Positions 32,043 through 40,489 of a DNA stretch of 43,041 nucleotides are shown here, one piece after another. A program made the position numbers and the translations under genes. The notes under the pieces were generated by a model. That model made no database searches. It had not been told where the DNA came from and was given only the letters and a program-made list of their open reading frames with translations. Positions within the stretch are counted from its first letter, which is position 1. Each line of letters starts with the position of its first letter. This DNA comes from Butyricicoccus_A sp964513445 (lineage in GTDB: Bacteria; Bacillota; Clostridia; Oscillospirales; Butyricicoccaceae): NCBI GenBank assembly GCA_964513445.1, contig CAZEMM010000010.1, positions 1-43,041 of the forward strand, in the 5' to 3' direction.

Positions 32043-32071
32043 TTGAAATATGCGCATAAAGGGAATATAAT
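32043..32071 (+). promoter_or_regulatory. Promoter of the surface-glycan operon
   Basis: TTGAAA (32043-32048), 17 bases, TATAAT (32066-32071), about 32 bases before the ATG. Confidence 0.7.
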
Positions 32072-32102
32072 AACCCCATATGAAATGCAAAGGAGAACAA
32101 CG

Positions 32103-33083
32103 ATGCGATTCAGCGTGATTATTCCGGTATATAATGTGAAGGACTATTTGGAAAAATGCGTGCAGTCTGTGCTGGCGCAGCAGTTTGACGACTATGAGAT
32201 GATTCTGGTGGACGACGGCTCGACGGACGAGAGCGGCGCGCTGTGTGATGCGTTGGCGGCGCGCACGCCGGATGTCATCCGTGTCGTCCATCAGCCAAAC
32301 GGCGGACTGGGCGCGGCGCGCAATACCGGTATCGCGCATGCGAAGGGCGAGTACCTCGTGTTCATCGACAGCGACGATTACATTGCCCCGACTATGCTGG
32401 CGGAGCTTGGCGCACAGGTCGACCGCACACAGGCGGAAATCATAACCTTCGGCTTTCGCACGGACCGCGGCGGCGATACCTCCGCCGTCTTTATTGACGC
32501 GCTGCCGGAGGGACGCGTGCTGACGCTTGCGGATACGCCCGAGCTGCTGCTCGTGCTGCCCAACGCATGGACGCGCATCTATACGCGGGAGCTGTTTGCG
32601 CGCACAGGCATCCGCTATCCGAGCCGGGTGTGGTACGAGGATATCCGCACGACGACCAAGCTGTTTGCGCAGGCGCGCAGCATCGTCTCGGTGCATCAGC
32701 CGTATTACTATTATGTGATTCGGGAAGGATCGATCATGAACAGCGCGGCGGTAAGCCGCAATCGGGAGATCATCGACGCGTTTGACGATATTTTGGCGTA
32801 CTACAAGCAAAACGGGCTGTTTGACCGCTATCGGGACGAGCTGTGCCGTCTGGCGATTGATCATCTCTTTCTGGCGGCGTCCGTCCGCGTGCTGATGGCG
32901 GACCCGACGCATCCGCTGCTCGCGGAGTTTTATGGCTATATGCGAAGGAATTTTCCCGGCTTCGAGCGCAACCGCTATGTGCCGCAGCTGCCGCGCATGC
33001 GCAGGCTCGCGTTTGAGCTGCTGTGCAAAAAGCGCTATCGCACCGTGCGCACGCTGTTTCGCATCAAAGGCAAAATGGGCTGA
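32103..33083 (+). CDS. Family 2 glycosyltransferase
   Basis: A 326-residue GT-A glycosyltransferase. The N-terminus MRFSVIIPVYNVKDYLEKCVQSVL, then ILVDDGSTDESG, GGLGAARNTGIAHAKGEYLVFIDSDDYI (DxD-type metal site) are typical of GT2. The C-terminal part WYEDIRTTTKLFAQA is typical of capsule and exopolysaccharide enzymes. There is no membrane helix. The ATG has AAGGAG upstream; the open frame reaches further upstream through a repeat, which I exclude. It is the first gene of a three-gene unit with a flippase and a CDP-glycerol transferase. Donor and acceptor sugar are unknown. Confidence 0.9.
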   Translation: MRFSVIIPVYNVKDYLEKCVQSVLAQQFDDYEMILVDDGSTDESGALCDALAARTPDVIRVVHQPNGGLGAARNTGIAHAKGEYLVFIDSDDYIAPTMLAELGAQVDRTQAEIITFGFRTDRGGDTSAVFIDALPEGRVLTLADTPELLLVLPNAWTRIYTRELFARTGIRYPSRVWYEDIRTTTKLFAQARSIVSVHQPYYYYVIREGSIMNSAAVSRNREIIDAFDDILAYYKQNGLFDRYRDELCRLAIDHLFLAASVRVLMADPTHPLLAEFYGYMRRNFPGFERNRYVPQLPRMRRLAFELLCKKRYRTVRTLFRIKGKMG

Positions 33084-33100
33084 CAGAAAGGATTGTTACG

Positions 33101-34381
33101 TTGAAGCTGAATAGACAAGCGCTGCATTCCAAAAAAGGCGTGCTGCTGAAAAATACCGTCATGCTGTACATTATGCAGTTTTCCACCTATTTGCTCAGTT
33201 TTATCGTGGTGCCGTATGAGACGCGCGTGCTCGGCCCGACCTATTATGGCAAGCTGGGCGTTGCGACGGCGATCATGGTGTATTTCCAGCTGATTATTGA
33301 TTTCGGATTTCTGCTCAGCGCGACGGAGGACGTCGCGCTGCACCGCGAGGATCGCGGACGGGTATCGCGCATTTTGACGGCGGTGACGATCGACAAGCTG
33401 TTTTTGACGGCCGGCTCCATCGTTGCGCTGGTGATTTTGTGCCAGGTACTGCCGTCCTGGCGGGAGGACAGGACGTTCTATCTGCTGTTTCTCATCGCGA
33501 CGGCGATCAATTCCATGATACCGGATTATCTGTACCGCGGCCTGGAGCAGATGGAGGCGATTACCGTGCGGACGGTCGCCATCAAGGCGTTTTTTACCGT
33601 CATGATCGTGCTGCTGCTCAAACGGCCGGAGCAGTACTGCATCATCCCGATTTTAAATATCATCGGCAATTTCGCCGCGCTGCTCGGCGTGTACCTGCAT
33701 CTGTATCGCCAGATGCACATCCGGTTTGTCGCCGTGCGCGCGCGTGAGGTGTGGGACAGCTTCCGCCGTTCGAGTACATTTTTCTATTCGCGCATCGCTT
33801 CCTCCATCTATACGGCGAGCAATACGGTCATTCTCAGCGTCATCTCGGCGGGCGCGTCGATTGGTTATTACACGCTGGCGGACAAGCTGGTGACGACGGC
33901 GAAAAGCGGTCTGTCCCCGATTTCCGACAGCATGTACCCCTATATGACAAAAAACCGTGACTTTAAGCTGGTTTGGAAAATCCTGCGTGTGATGATGCCG
34001 ATCATTGTGCTCGGCTGCGCGGTGGTGTTTGTGTTTGCGCGTCCGCTGTGCGAGATCGTCTTTGGCGCGGGCTATGGCGATGCCGCGCCTGTGCTGCGCG
34101 CCATGCTGCCTGTGGTCGTGGTCATTCTGCCGAGCTATATTCTCGGCTTCCCGACGCTCAGCGCGATGGGACTGTCAAAATACGCAAATTATTCGGTGAT
34201 CTTCGGCTCTGCGCTGCATGTTGTCAATCTGGTCGCGCTGTATCTGACCGGCTATATGAATATGGTGACGCTGGGTGTGCTGGTGTCCATCGCGGAGACG
34301 GCGATCCTGCTGTTCCGCATCGCGGTCATCTGGCGTTACCGCGACCGTCTGGGACAAAAGGGAGGAGCACAGCATGATTGA
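33101..34381 (+). CDS. Oligosaccharide flippase (Wzx/MATE-like)
   Basis: A 426-residue membrane protein with about 12 hydrophobic segments and the N-terminal pattern of the polysaccharide transporter family: NTVMLYIMQFSTYLLSFIVVPYETRVLGPTYYGKLGVATAIMVYFQLIIDFGF. Such proteins flip lipid-linked oligosaccharides across the cytoplasmic membrane. I chose the TTG at 33101, with AGAAAGGA 9 bases upstream. The gap to the previous gene is 17 bases and the stop overlaps the start of the next gene. The product is probably the exporter for the unit assembled by the flanking transferases. Confidence 0.88.
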   Translation: MKLNRQALHSKKGVLLKNTVMLYIMQFSTYLLSFIVVPYETRVLGPTYYGKLGVATAIMVYFQLIIDFGFLLSATEDVALHREDRGRVSRILTAVTIDKLFLTAGSIVALVILCQVLPSWREDRTFYLLFLIATAINSMIPDYLYRGLEQMEAITVRTVAIKAFFTVMIVLLLKRPEQYCIIPILNIIGNFAALLGVYLHLYRQMHIRFVAVRAREVWDSFRRSSTFFYSRIASSIYTASNTVILSVISAGASIGYYTLADKLVTTAKSGLSPISDSMYPYMTKNRDFKLVWKILRVMMPIIVLGCAVVFVFARPLCEIVFGAGYGDAAPVLRAMLPVVVVILPSYILGFPTLSAMGLSKYANYSVIFGSALHVVNLVALYLTGYMNMVTLGVLVSIAETAILLFRIAVIWRYRDRLGQKGGAQHD

Positions 34382-35513
34382 AAAACTGACGAAGGCTGCG
34401 GCATGGACAGTGGGACAGCTGCTGCCGATCCGAAAAAATAAAATCGTCGTGTCCAGCTATTATGGGCGCGGCTATTCCGACAACCCCAAGGCGATTGTAG
34501 ATGAGCTGCTGGCGCGTGATGCGGGGCTGGATATCGTGTGGCTGGCCAAGCAGCCGCAGCAGGCGGGCGTGCCGGACGGCGTGCGCACCGTGCGCTATGG
34601 CTCGGCGGCGGCGATGCGGGAGACCGCGACGGCGCGCGTGTGGATTGACAATTGCCGCAAGGGGGCGCGCCGCAAGCGTGCGGGGCAATACTATATGCAG
34701 ACGTGGCATGGTCTTGCGCTCAAGCGCATTGAGCGCGATGTCGCAGATAAGCTGGATACGCCGGAGGGGCTGCACTACGCGGCTTACGCGCAGCGCGATT
34801 CCAGCCAGATCGACGTCATCGTGTCCAACTGCGCGTTTATGACAAAAATCTATCAGAACTCGTTTTGGTATGACGGCGCAGTGGCGGAATTCGGCTCGCC
34901 GCGCAATGATATTCTGGTGCATCCGCCGGCGCGGGCACGGGAGCTGGTCGGGCGCGCGCTCGGCCTGCCGGAGGGCGCGCGGCTGGTGATGTATGCGCCG
35001 ACCTTCCGCGCAGACCATTCGCTGGAGCCGTACCGGCTGGATTATGCGGCGGTGTGCGCGGCGTGCGAACAGCGCTTCGGCGGTAAATGGGTCGCGCTGG
35101 TGCGTCTGCACCCCAACATCATGCAGCTGGCACAGGGTCTGTCGTTTGACAACCGGACGACGTTTGACGCGACGGCCTTTGACGACATGCAGCTGCTGCT
35201 CGCGGCATGCGACGCCGTCATCACGGATTATTCCTCGCTGATGTTTGACTTTGCGCTCACGCGCCGTCCGTGCTTCCAGTTTGCGACGGATATCGACGCG
35301 TATAAGGCCGACCGCAATTTTTATTTCCACATTGACGAGACGCCGTTCCCGTTGGCTAAGACCAACGAGGCGCTTACGCACGCCATCCGGACGTTTGACG
35401 AGGCGGCCTATGCGCGCGATTGGGACGCATTCTGCGACCGCTTTGGCCTGTGCGAGGATGGACAGGCGGCCAGACGCTGCGCGGACTGGGTGCTGGGAAA
35501 AATACAGGCATAA
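34374..35513 (+). CDS. CDP-glycerol glycerophosphotransferase family protein
   Basis: A 379-residue TagB/TagF-type transferase, which adds glycerol-phosphate or ribitol-phosphate to wall polymers at the inner membrane face. Visible motifs: KIVVSSYYGRGYSDNPKAIV, QTWHGLALKRIERD (catalytic histidine region), GSPRNDIL, MYAPTFR, VRLHPN and ITDYSSLMFDFALTRRPCFQF. The length suits a single-domain enzyme with no fused glycosyltransferase. The ATG has GGAGGAG upstream and overlaps the flippase stop by 8 bases. It suggests a phosphate-bearing surface glycan. No CDP-glycerol synthase gene is in the window. Confidence 0.9.
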   Translation: MIEKLTKAAAWTVGQLLPIRKNKIVVSSYYGRGYSDNPKAIVDELLARDAGLDIVWLAKQPQQAGVPDGVRTVRYGSAAAMRETATARVWIDNCRKGARRKRAGQYYMQTWHGLALKRIERDVADKLDTPEGLHYAAYAQRDSSQIDVIVSNCAFMTKIYQNSFWYDGAVAEFGSPRNDILVHPPARARELVGRALGLPEGARLVMYAPTFRADHSLEPYRLDYAAVCAACEQRFGGKWVALVRLHPNIMQLAQGLSFDNRTTFDATAFDDMQLLLAACDAVITDYSSLMFDFALTRRPCFQFATDIDAYKADRNFYFHIDETPFPLAKTNEALTHAIRTFDEAAYARDWDAFCDRFGLCEDGQAARRCADWVLGKIQA

Positions 35514-35516
35514 TAA

Positions 35517-35559
35517 AAACAGCGTGTACGCCGGAAAGCGTGCACGCTGTTTGCTTTTT
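35517..35559. terminator. Bidirectional terminator between glycan operon and NSS transporter
   Basis: Arms AACAGCGTGTACGC and GCGTGCACGCTGTT (one G-T pair), an A-run to the left and TTTGCTTTTTG to the right. Confidence 0.85.
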
Positions 35560-35573
35560 GATACGTCGTGAAA

Positions 35574-36926
35574 TCAGATGGAAATGATGCCGAGCGCATT
35601 GAGTACCGAGCTGATGAGAATCGCGATGAGCAGGATCGGCGCGATCCAGCGCATCATGACGCGGAACATCTTCTCGCGTCCGAATTTGGAATTCTTTTTG
35701 ACCTCGTCCGCGATGACATCCAAACCGACAACCCAGCCGAGGAAGATACAGGTGAGCAGGGCGACGATCGGCATCAGGATGCTGTTGGACACAAAGTCGA
35801 AGAAATCAAGGAAGCTCATGCCGAGCGGCGCAATGCCGGACAGAACGCCGTAGCCGAACGCGCTGAGCGAGCCGAGCACGATACACATGATAAACGTGTA
35901 CAGGCAGGAGCGCTTGCGCGAGATGTGGAACCTGTCGCAGAAGATCGAGACGACCGTTTCATACAGCGAGATGCACGAGGTGAGGGCCGCGACAAACACG
36001 AGAATAAAGAACACGATGCCGACCAGCACGCCCATCGGCATGCTGTCAAATACCTTCGGCATGGTGACGAACATCAGGCCAGCGCCCGCGTTGAGCGCAT
36101 CCTGGTCGCCGCCGGAGAAGGCAAATACCGCAGGAATAATCATCAGGCCGGCGAGAAATGCGATGCCCGTGTCAAAGATTTCGATCTGCCCGACGGATTT
36201 TTCGATGTCCGTTTCATCCTTCATGTACGAGCCGTAGGTAATCATAATACCCATTGCCAGCGACATGGAGAAGAACATCTGTCCCATTGCGCCCAGCAGG
36301 GTATTGGCGGATACGTCGGAAAAATGAGGGACGATATAATACAGCACGCCGTCCCATGCGCCGGGAAGCGTCATGCTGTAGATCGCGATGGCGATGGACA
36401 GGATGACCAGCACCGGCATGAGCACGCGGCTGACCGCCTCGACGCCATCCTTGACACCGCGCAGGATGATGAGCGCGGTGATAGCGATAAACACAACCAT
36501 CAGCACGAACGGCTGCCACGGATTGGTGATAAAATCGGTAAAGTACGAGTCGTTTGCCGCCGGGTTGGTGCCGGAGACGACAAACGAGCCGAGATATTTG
36601 AGGATCCAGCCACCGATGACACCGTAATACGGGATGATGATGATCGGAACCAGACAGGACAGCAGGCCGATGAAATTAAACCGCTTGTCCAGCTTGCCGT
36701 ATGCGCCGACAGCGCTCAAACGGGTCTTGCGTCCCAGCGTGATTTCCGAGGTCATCAGGGAATAACCAAAGGTGACGACAAGGATCAAATAGATGAGCAA
36801 AAATGTGCCGCCGCCGTACTTTGCTGCGAGGTAAGGGAACCGCCACAGGTTGCCCAGTCCGACCGCAGAGCCGGCAGCGGCAAGGACAAAGCCGATCTGT
36901 CCGGAGAATTTGCTGCGTTTTTTCAT
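35574..36926 (-). CDS. Sodium-dependent transporter, NSS (SNF) family
   Basis: A 450-residue secondary transporter of the neurotransmitter:sodium symporter family. TM1 holds the signature GFVLAAAGSAVGLGNLWRFPY with the unwound Na-site region. PYYGVIGGWILKYL (TM3) and the C-terminal helices follow. About 11 membrane segments are seen, as in the bacterial Tyt1 group (LeuT has 12). Substrates in bacteria are mostly amino acids; this one is unknown. The ATG has GGAGG 9 bases upstream. It is a single gene; a TATAAT candidate lies about 35 bases upstream of the ATG, but the -35 is weak. Confidence 0.93.
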   Translation of the reverse strand: MKKRSKFSGQIGFVLAAAGSAVGLGNLWRFPYLAAKYGGGTFLLIYLILVVTFGYSLMTSEITLGRKTRLSAVGAYGKLDKRFNFIGLLSCLVPIIIIPYYGVIGGWILKYLGSFVVSGTNPAANDSYFTDFITNPWQPFVLMVVFIAITALIILRGVKDGVEAVSRVLMPVLVILSIAIAIYSMTLPGAWDGVLYYIVPHFSDVSANTLLGAMGQMFFSMSLAMGIMITYGSYMKDETDIEKSVGQIEIFDTGIAFLAGLMIIPAVFAFSGGDQDALNAGAGLMFVTMPKVFDSMPMGVLVGIVFFILVFVAALTSCISLYETVVSIFCDRFHISRKRSCLYTFIMCIVLGSLSAFGYGVLSGIAPLGMSFLDFFDFVSNSILMPIVALLTCIFLGWVVGLDVIADEVKKNSKFGREKMFRVMMRWIAPILLIAILISSVLNALGIISI

Positions 36927-37134
36927 ATTTCTGAAACCTCCACTTTATTCTGAAAATTATTATAGCGCGATATTTAGGAAAAAGCCATAAAAAATTGCAG
37001 AAACGCGCAAACTATGCAGCAAGACACTGCGTTAACGTGCTAAAATGCTGCATACCTGCGCGAGGCGCAGAATTTTTGCGGCGGGCCGCAGAGAAGAGAA
37101 TATCGCGCGCCTCAGACGGACATACTGAAAAAGG
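36927..37134. other. Gap upstream of the NSS transporter
   Basis: Contains the transporter's leader and a minus-strand TATAAT, then about 130 bases with no recognised feature up to repeat copy B. No gene called. Confidence 0.5.
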
Positions 37135-37335
37135 TCACCCAAATTGGGGCATTTGGGTGAGGCTGTGCAGCCCGGTGCGCGCACGCGCATTCGCTCGCAC
37201 ACTTCCGGGCTGAGAGGTGTCATTTTTGACGCACATGTCGCCAAAAATGACGGATTTGAAATGCGCTGTCCGCTGACGCTGACAGCGCATAACGAAATCC
37301 CTGCATCATATGCGATGAGATTTCACTTTTTCGAC
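37135..37335 (+). repeat. Intergenic repeat family 1, copy B
   Basis: Matches copy A at 21068-21245 in blocks: CACCCAAAT/ATTTGGGTG hairpin, GTGCGCGCAC, ACTTCCGGGCTGAGAGGTG, then a GTCATTTTT/AAAAATGAC hairpin. This copy has an extra ATGCGCTGTC/GACAGCGCAT hairpin and about 14 added bases. It ends just before the ferredoxin gene, as copy A ends before the CarD-like gene. Confidence 0.85.
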
Positions 37336-37367
37336 AGACAAATATATTGTAACAGGAGGCGCATTTT

Positions 37368-37556
37368 ATGCATGTAGCCATCGATCGGGCGGGCTGTATC
37401 GCCTGCGGCCAGTGTGTATCCACCTGTCCGGCTGTTTTTGATATCGCGTCGGACGGGCTTGCGGAGGTCATCATGCAGCCGGAACCGGAGCAGGAAGCGG
37501 AGGTACATGCCGCCGCAGAGGGCTGCCCGACCGCAGTTATTTCCGTGAAGGATTGA
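37368..37556 (+). CDS. Ferredoxin, single [4Fe-4S] type
   Basis: A 62-residue electron carrier. The cluster motif C10-x2-C13-x2-C16 (CIACGQC), a further C20 in STCPAVF, and the distant C in EGCPTAV give the layout of the Thermotoga-type mono-cluster ferredoxins. There the first three and the last cysteine bind the cluster. The middle is acidic (EPEQEAE). The ATG has AGGAGG upstream. It stands alone, flanked by repeat copy B and a terminator. The partner enzyme cannot be told from context. Confidence 0.92.
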   Translation: MHVAIDRAGCIACGQCVSTCPAVFDIASDGLAEVIMQPEPEQEAEVHAAAEGCPTAVISVKD

Positions 37557-37588
37557 ACCGCCGCGGTGTGAAATCCGTTCCAACACAA

Positions 37589-37622
37589 AAACCGCAGGAT
37601 CACATGCCGATTCCTGCGGTTT
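37589..37622. terminator. Terminator after ferredoxin
   Basis: Arms AAACCGCAGGA (37589-37599) and TCCTGCGGTTT (37612-37622), with an A-run on the left. On the plus strand only TTTG follows; on the minus strand the T-run is longer, so it may serve a minus-strand unit as well. Confidence 0.7.
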
Positions 37623-37624
37623 GC

Positions 37625-37765
37625 CTATGCCCATATGAGAAGCAGCGCGAGCGACAGCGTAAAGCGGATGGCCATGCGCATCGAGCGGATGGCGGCGATG
37701 CGGCCAGACACAGCGCGCAGCAACAGCCGGTCGCTGCCGCCGCTGACGGCGTTGAAGAAAAACAT
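37625..37765 (-). CDS. Possible 46-residue membrane peptide
   Basis: A short open frame from ATG (37765) to TAG with GGAG 9 bases upstream. The predicted peptide begins MFFFNAVSGGSDRLLLRAVS and ends in a hydrophobic helix, IRFTLSLALLLIWA. The stop lies 2 bases from a terminator that points correctly. It follows the Xre gene on the same strand. There is no known family, and chance cannot be excluded. Confidence 0.3.
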   Translation of the reverse strand: MFFFNAVSGGSDRLLLRAVSGRIAAIRSMRMAIRFTLSLALLLIWA

Positions 37766-37874
37766 AAACGGTTTCTCCGATGAGAGGCAAGCTGTTACCG
37801 ATACGCGCGCTGATCAGCAGTTCTGTGGTAACGCGCTTTGCATGCACTGGCAAGGCTTGTTTTCTGCACGGCGG

Positions 37875-38114
37875 TCAGCCGTTCATCAGCCAGAGCGGAT
37901 CGACCTCCAGCGCGTCGGCCAGTGCGCGAAGCTCAAAGTCCGCGACGATGCGATGCTGCCGCTCAATGCGGCTGATGCACCGTTGTGTCAGGTTGATTTT
38001 GCGCATCTGCATGCGCGCGGCGAGCATCTCCTGCGACAAATTCAGACGCTTGCGTGCCTGGCGCACGCGCGCACCGCAAATGTTGGCTTTGCCTTCATAG
38101 TAATAGAATTTCAT
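37875..38114 (-). CDS. Small Xre-type HTH regulator
   Basis: A 79-residue protein that is almost only a helix-turn-helix: GARVRQARKRLNLSQEMLAARM, INLTQRCISRIERQHRIVADFELRALADALEVDPLWLM. The N-terminal MKFYYYEGKANIC is a short extension. The ATG at 38114 has a GGGGGT site upstream. Its promoter and a palindrome (38149-38168) lie directly upstream, so autoregulation is plausible. It has no C-terminal domain for ligand binding or dimerisation. Confidence 0.88.
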   Translation of the reverse strand: MKFYYYEGKANICGARVRQARKRLNLSQEMLAARMQMRKINLTQRCISRIERQHRIVADFELRALADALEVDPLWLMNG

Positions 38115-38148
38115 ATATGTACCCCCGTACAATTAATCCCCAAAATAT

Positions 38149-38213
38149 TTTCGTGGCAAAACACGAAATATATAGCAAAATAGTATCATAGAAACCTGAA
38201 ACATTTATTTCAA
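38149..38213 (-). promoter_or_regulatory. Promoter and palindrome of the Xre gene
   Basis: On the minus strand TTGAAA (38208-38213), 17 bases, TATGAT (38185-38190). The palindrome TTTCGTG (38149-38155) / CACGAAA (38162-38168) lies just downstream in the leader, a possible operator. Confidence 0.6.
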
Positions 38214-38294
38214 AAAAGACTAAAATGTGCAAGAGAAACAAAAAATTTATACATGGCACAAATATCGTCTACCGTGGAGCCACCTGTCAACTAT

Positions 38295-38323
38295 TTGACG
38301 AACGTCGCGAATTGCGTTATAAT
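38295..38323 (+). promoter_or_regulatory. Promoter of the topoisomerase-like pair
   Basis: TTGACG (38295-38300), 17 bases, TATAAT (38318-38323), a near-consensus promoter. The leader to the ATG is about 155 bases. It holds no recognised riboswitch. Confidence 0.75.
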
Positions 38324-38484
38324 ACCGAGGTATTCAATACGGGCAAACACCGCATAATTCCGGAATACATACAGTATTCCTGCGTTTTCCGCGCCTCATT
38401 TGGCATTTTTCTGGCGAAATCGCGCTTGTCGAATGATTCAGTGTTGCCCGAAAATCAACGCAAGTAATCAATTCGGAGTGAAAG

Positions 38485-40476
38485 ATGAAGAAATCGAATG
38501 AATACGGTAATGACAGCATTTCCGCGCTGAAGGGCGCCGACCGTGTGCGCAAGCGTCCGGGCGTCATTTTTGGCTCGGACGGCCTGGACGGCTGCCAGCA
38601 CGCGGTATTTGAAATCCTGTCCAATTCCATTGATGAGGCGCGCGAGGGGTACGGAACCGAGATCGTCGTCACCCGCTTTGCGGACGGCGCGATCGAGGTG
38701 GAGGACCATGGCCGCGGCATCCCGGTGGATTACAACCCGAAGGAAAAGCGGTACAATTGGGAGCTGGTCTTTTGCGAGCTGTATGCCGGCGGGAAATATC
38801 GAACCAATGACGGCGAGAATTATGAGTTTTCACTCGGCCTCAATGGACTGGGCACCTGCGCGACGCAGTATGCGTCGGAATATATGGACGTCACTGTGCG
38901 GCGTGACGGGGCGGAATATCAGCTGCATTTTGAAAAGGGCGAAAATAAGACCGGCACGAAGAGCGGTTTCCGCAAAAAGTCCTATAAGGGCAGCAATACC
39001 GGTACCATTATCCGCTGGCGGCCCGACCTTGCGGTGTTTACCGACATCGCTGTGCCGGAGAGCTATTATTTGGATGCGCTCAAGCGGCAGGCGGTCGTCA
39101 ATCCGCGCCTGCGCTTCGTGCTGCGCAGCCAGACGCCGGAGGGCTTTGCTGAGACGGTATTTTACTACGAAAACGGCATCACCGACTATGTCGGAGAAAT
39201 CGTGGGCGATAAGGCGCTGACCGCAATCCGCTCGATGCATGCCGAGCGCGCCGGCCGTGACCGCGCGGATAAAGCGGAATATAAGGTCAAGCTGAACTGT
39301 GCGTTTTGCTTTTCCTCCAGCATATCGCGTTTGGAATATTATCACAACTCCTCGTGGCTGGAATACGGCGGTGCGCCGGATAAGGCCGTTCGCTCCGCGT
39401 TTGTTTCCGCGATCGACGCATATCTCAAGCAAAACGGCAAATACAACAAAAATGAAAACCGCATTTCGTTTCAGGATGTGTCGGACAGCCTGGTTTTGGT
39501 CACAAACTGCTTTTCCACCCAGACCTCGTATGAGAACCAGACCAAAAAGGCCATCACCAATAAATTCATCCAGGAAGCGATGACGGAGTTTCTGCGCAGC
39601 GGCCTGGAAATCTACTTTATCGAAAACAAGACGGAAGCGGACAAAATCGCGGAGCAGATCCTCATCAACAAGCGGTCGCGTGAGCAGGCGGAAAAGGCCC
39701 GCCTGAATATCCGAAAAAAGCTGTCCGGCTCACTGGATATCGCCAACCGCGTACAGAAGTTTGTCGATTGCCGCACGCGCGACGTGAGCCGCCGCGAGGT
39801 ATATATCGTGGAGGGCGATTCCGCGCTCGGCTCGTGCAAGCAGGGACGGGACGCGGAATTTCAGGCCATCATGCCGATTCGCGGCAAGATCCTCAACTGC
39901 CTGAAGGCGGACTACGATAAGATTTTCAAGAACGATATCATCACCGATCTGCTCAAGGTGCTCGGCTGCGGCGTGGAGGTCAAGAGCAAGGCGTCTAAGG
40001 ATTTATCGACCTTTGATTTAAATAATCTGCGCTGGAATAAGGTCATCATCTGCACCGACGCGGATGTGGACGGCTTCCAGATTCGCACGCTGGTGCTGAC
40101 CATGCTGTACCGGCTCGTGCCGACGCTCATCGAAGAGGGCTATGTGTACATCGCAGAATCCCCGCTGTATGAGATCACGTGTAAAAATAACACGTATTTT
40201 GCATTTGACGAAAGCGAAAAGACCGCAATCCTGCGCCAGCTGGACGGGAAAAAATATACCATCCAGCGCTCCAAGGGGCTGGGTGAAAACGAGGCGGAAA
40301 TGATGTGGGAGACGACGATGAACCCGGAAAGCCGCCGCTTGATTCGCGTCATGCCGGAGGATGCCGCCGCTACGAGTGAAATGTTTGATCTGCTGCTCGG
40401 CGAAAATCTGGCCGGACGCAAGGTGTATATTGCGGAAAATGGCTGGCAGTATCTTGAATTTGCAGATATTTCATAA
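38485..40476 (+). CDS. GyrB/ParE-like type II topoisomerase ATPase subunit (divergent)
   Basis: A 663-residue GyrB/ParE homologue. GHKL ATPase: FEILSNSIDEA (E43, N47), EDHGRGIP (D74), GLNGLG. TOPRIM: EGDSALG (E444), IMPIRGKILN, TDADVDG (D525, D527). The C-terminus has KGLGENEAEMMWETTMNP. Odd points against ordinary GyrB/ParE: S46 where Asp is usual, Q532 replacing His in DADVDGxHIRT, and QRSKGLGEN in place of QRYKGLGEM. It is about the length of ParE. The ATG has GGAG upstream. It is followed 13 bases later by a GyrA/ParC-like gene. Likely an extra clostridial topoisomerase, distinct from housekeeping gyrase. Confidence 0.85.
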   Translation: MKKSNEYGNDSISALKGADRVRKRPGVIFGSDGLDGCQHAVFEILSNSIDEAREGYGTEIVVTRFADGAIEVEDHGRGIPVDYNPKEKRYNWELVFCELYAGGKYRTNDGENYEFSLGLNGLGTCATQYASEYMDVTVRRDGAEYQLHFEKGENKTGTKSGFRKKSYKGSNTGTIIRWRPDLAVFTDIAVPESYYLDALKRQAVVNPRLRFVLRSQTPEGFAETVFYYENGITDYVGEIVGDKALTAIRSMHAERAGRDRADKAEYKVKLNCAFCFSSSISRLEYYHNSSWLEYGGAPDKAVRSAFVSAIDAYLKQNGKYNKNENRISFQDVSDSLVLVTNCFSTQTSYENQTKKAITNKFIQEAMTEFLRSGLEIYFIENKTEADKIAEQILINKRSREQAEKARLNIRKKLSGSLDIANRVQKFVDCRTRDVSRREVYIVEGDSALGSCKQGRDAEFQAIMPIRGKILNCLKADYDKIFKNDIITDLLKVLGCGVEVKSKASKDLSTFDLNNLRWNKVIICTDADVDGFQIRTLVLTMLYRLVPTLIEEGYVYIAESPLYEITCKNNTYFAFDESEKTAILRQLDGKKYTIQRSKGLGENEAEMMWETTMNPESRRLIRVMPEDAAATSEMFDLLLGENLAGRKVYIAENGWQYLEFADIS

Positions 40477-40489
40477 GTAAGGAGAAGCT

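Noticed and set aside
31896..32102. N-terminal extension of the glycosyltransferase through repeat family 2
   Set aside because: The extension crosses a promoter and a repeat, while a good ribosome site and typical GT2 N-terminus occur at 32103.
35568..36953. 461-codon plus-strand frame across the NSS transporter
   Set aside because: Antisense shadow rich in D, H, E and R; the minus strand encodes the GNLWRFP transporter motif.
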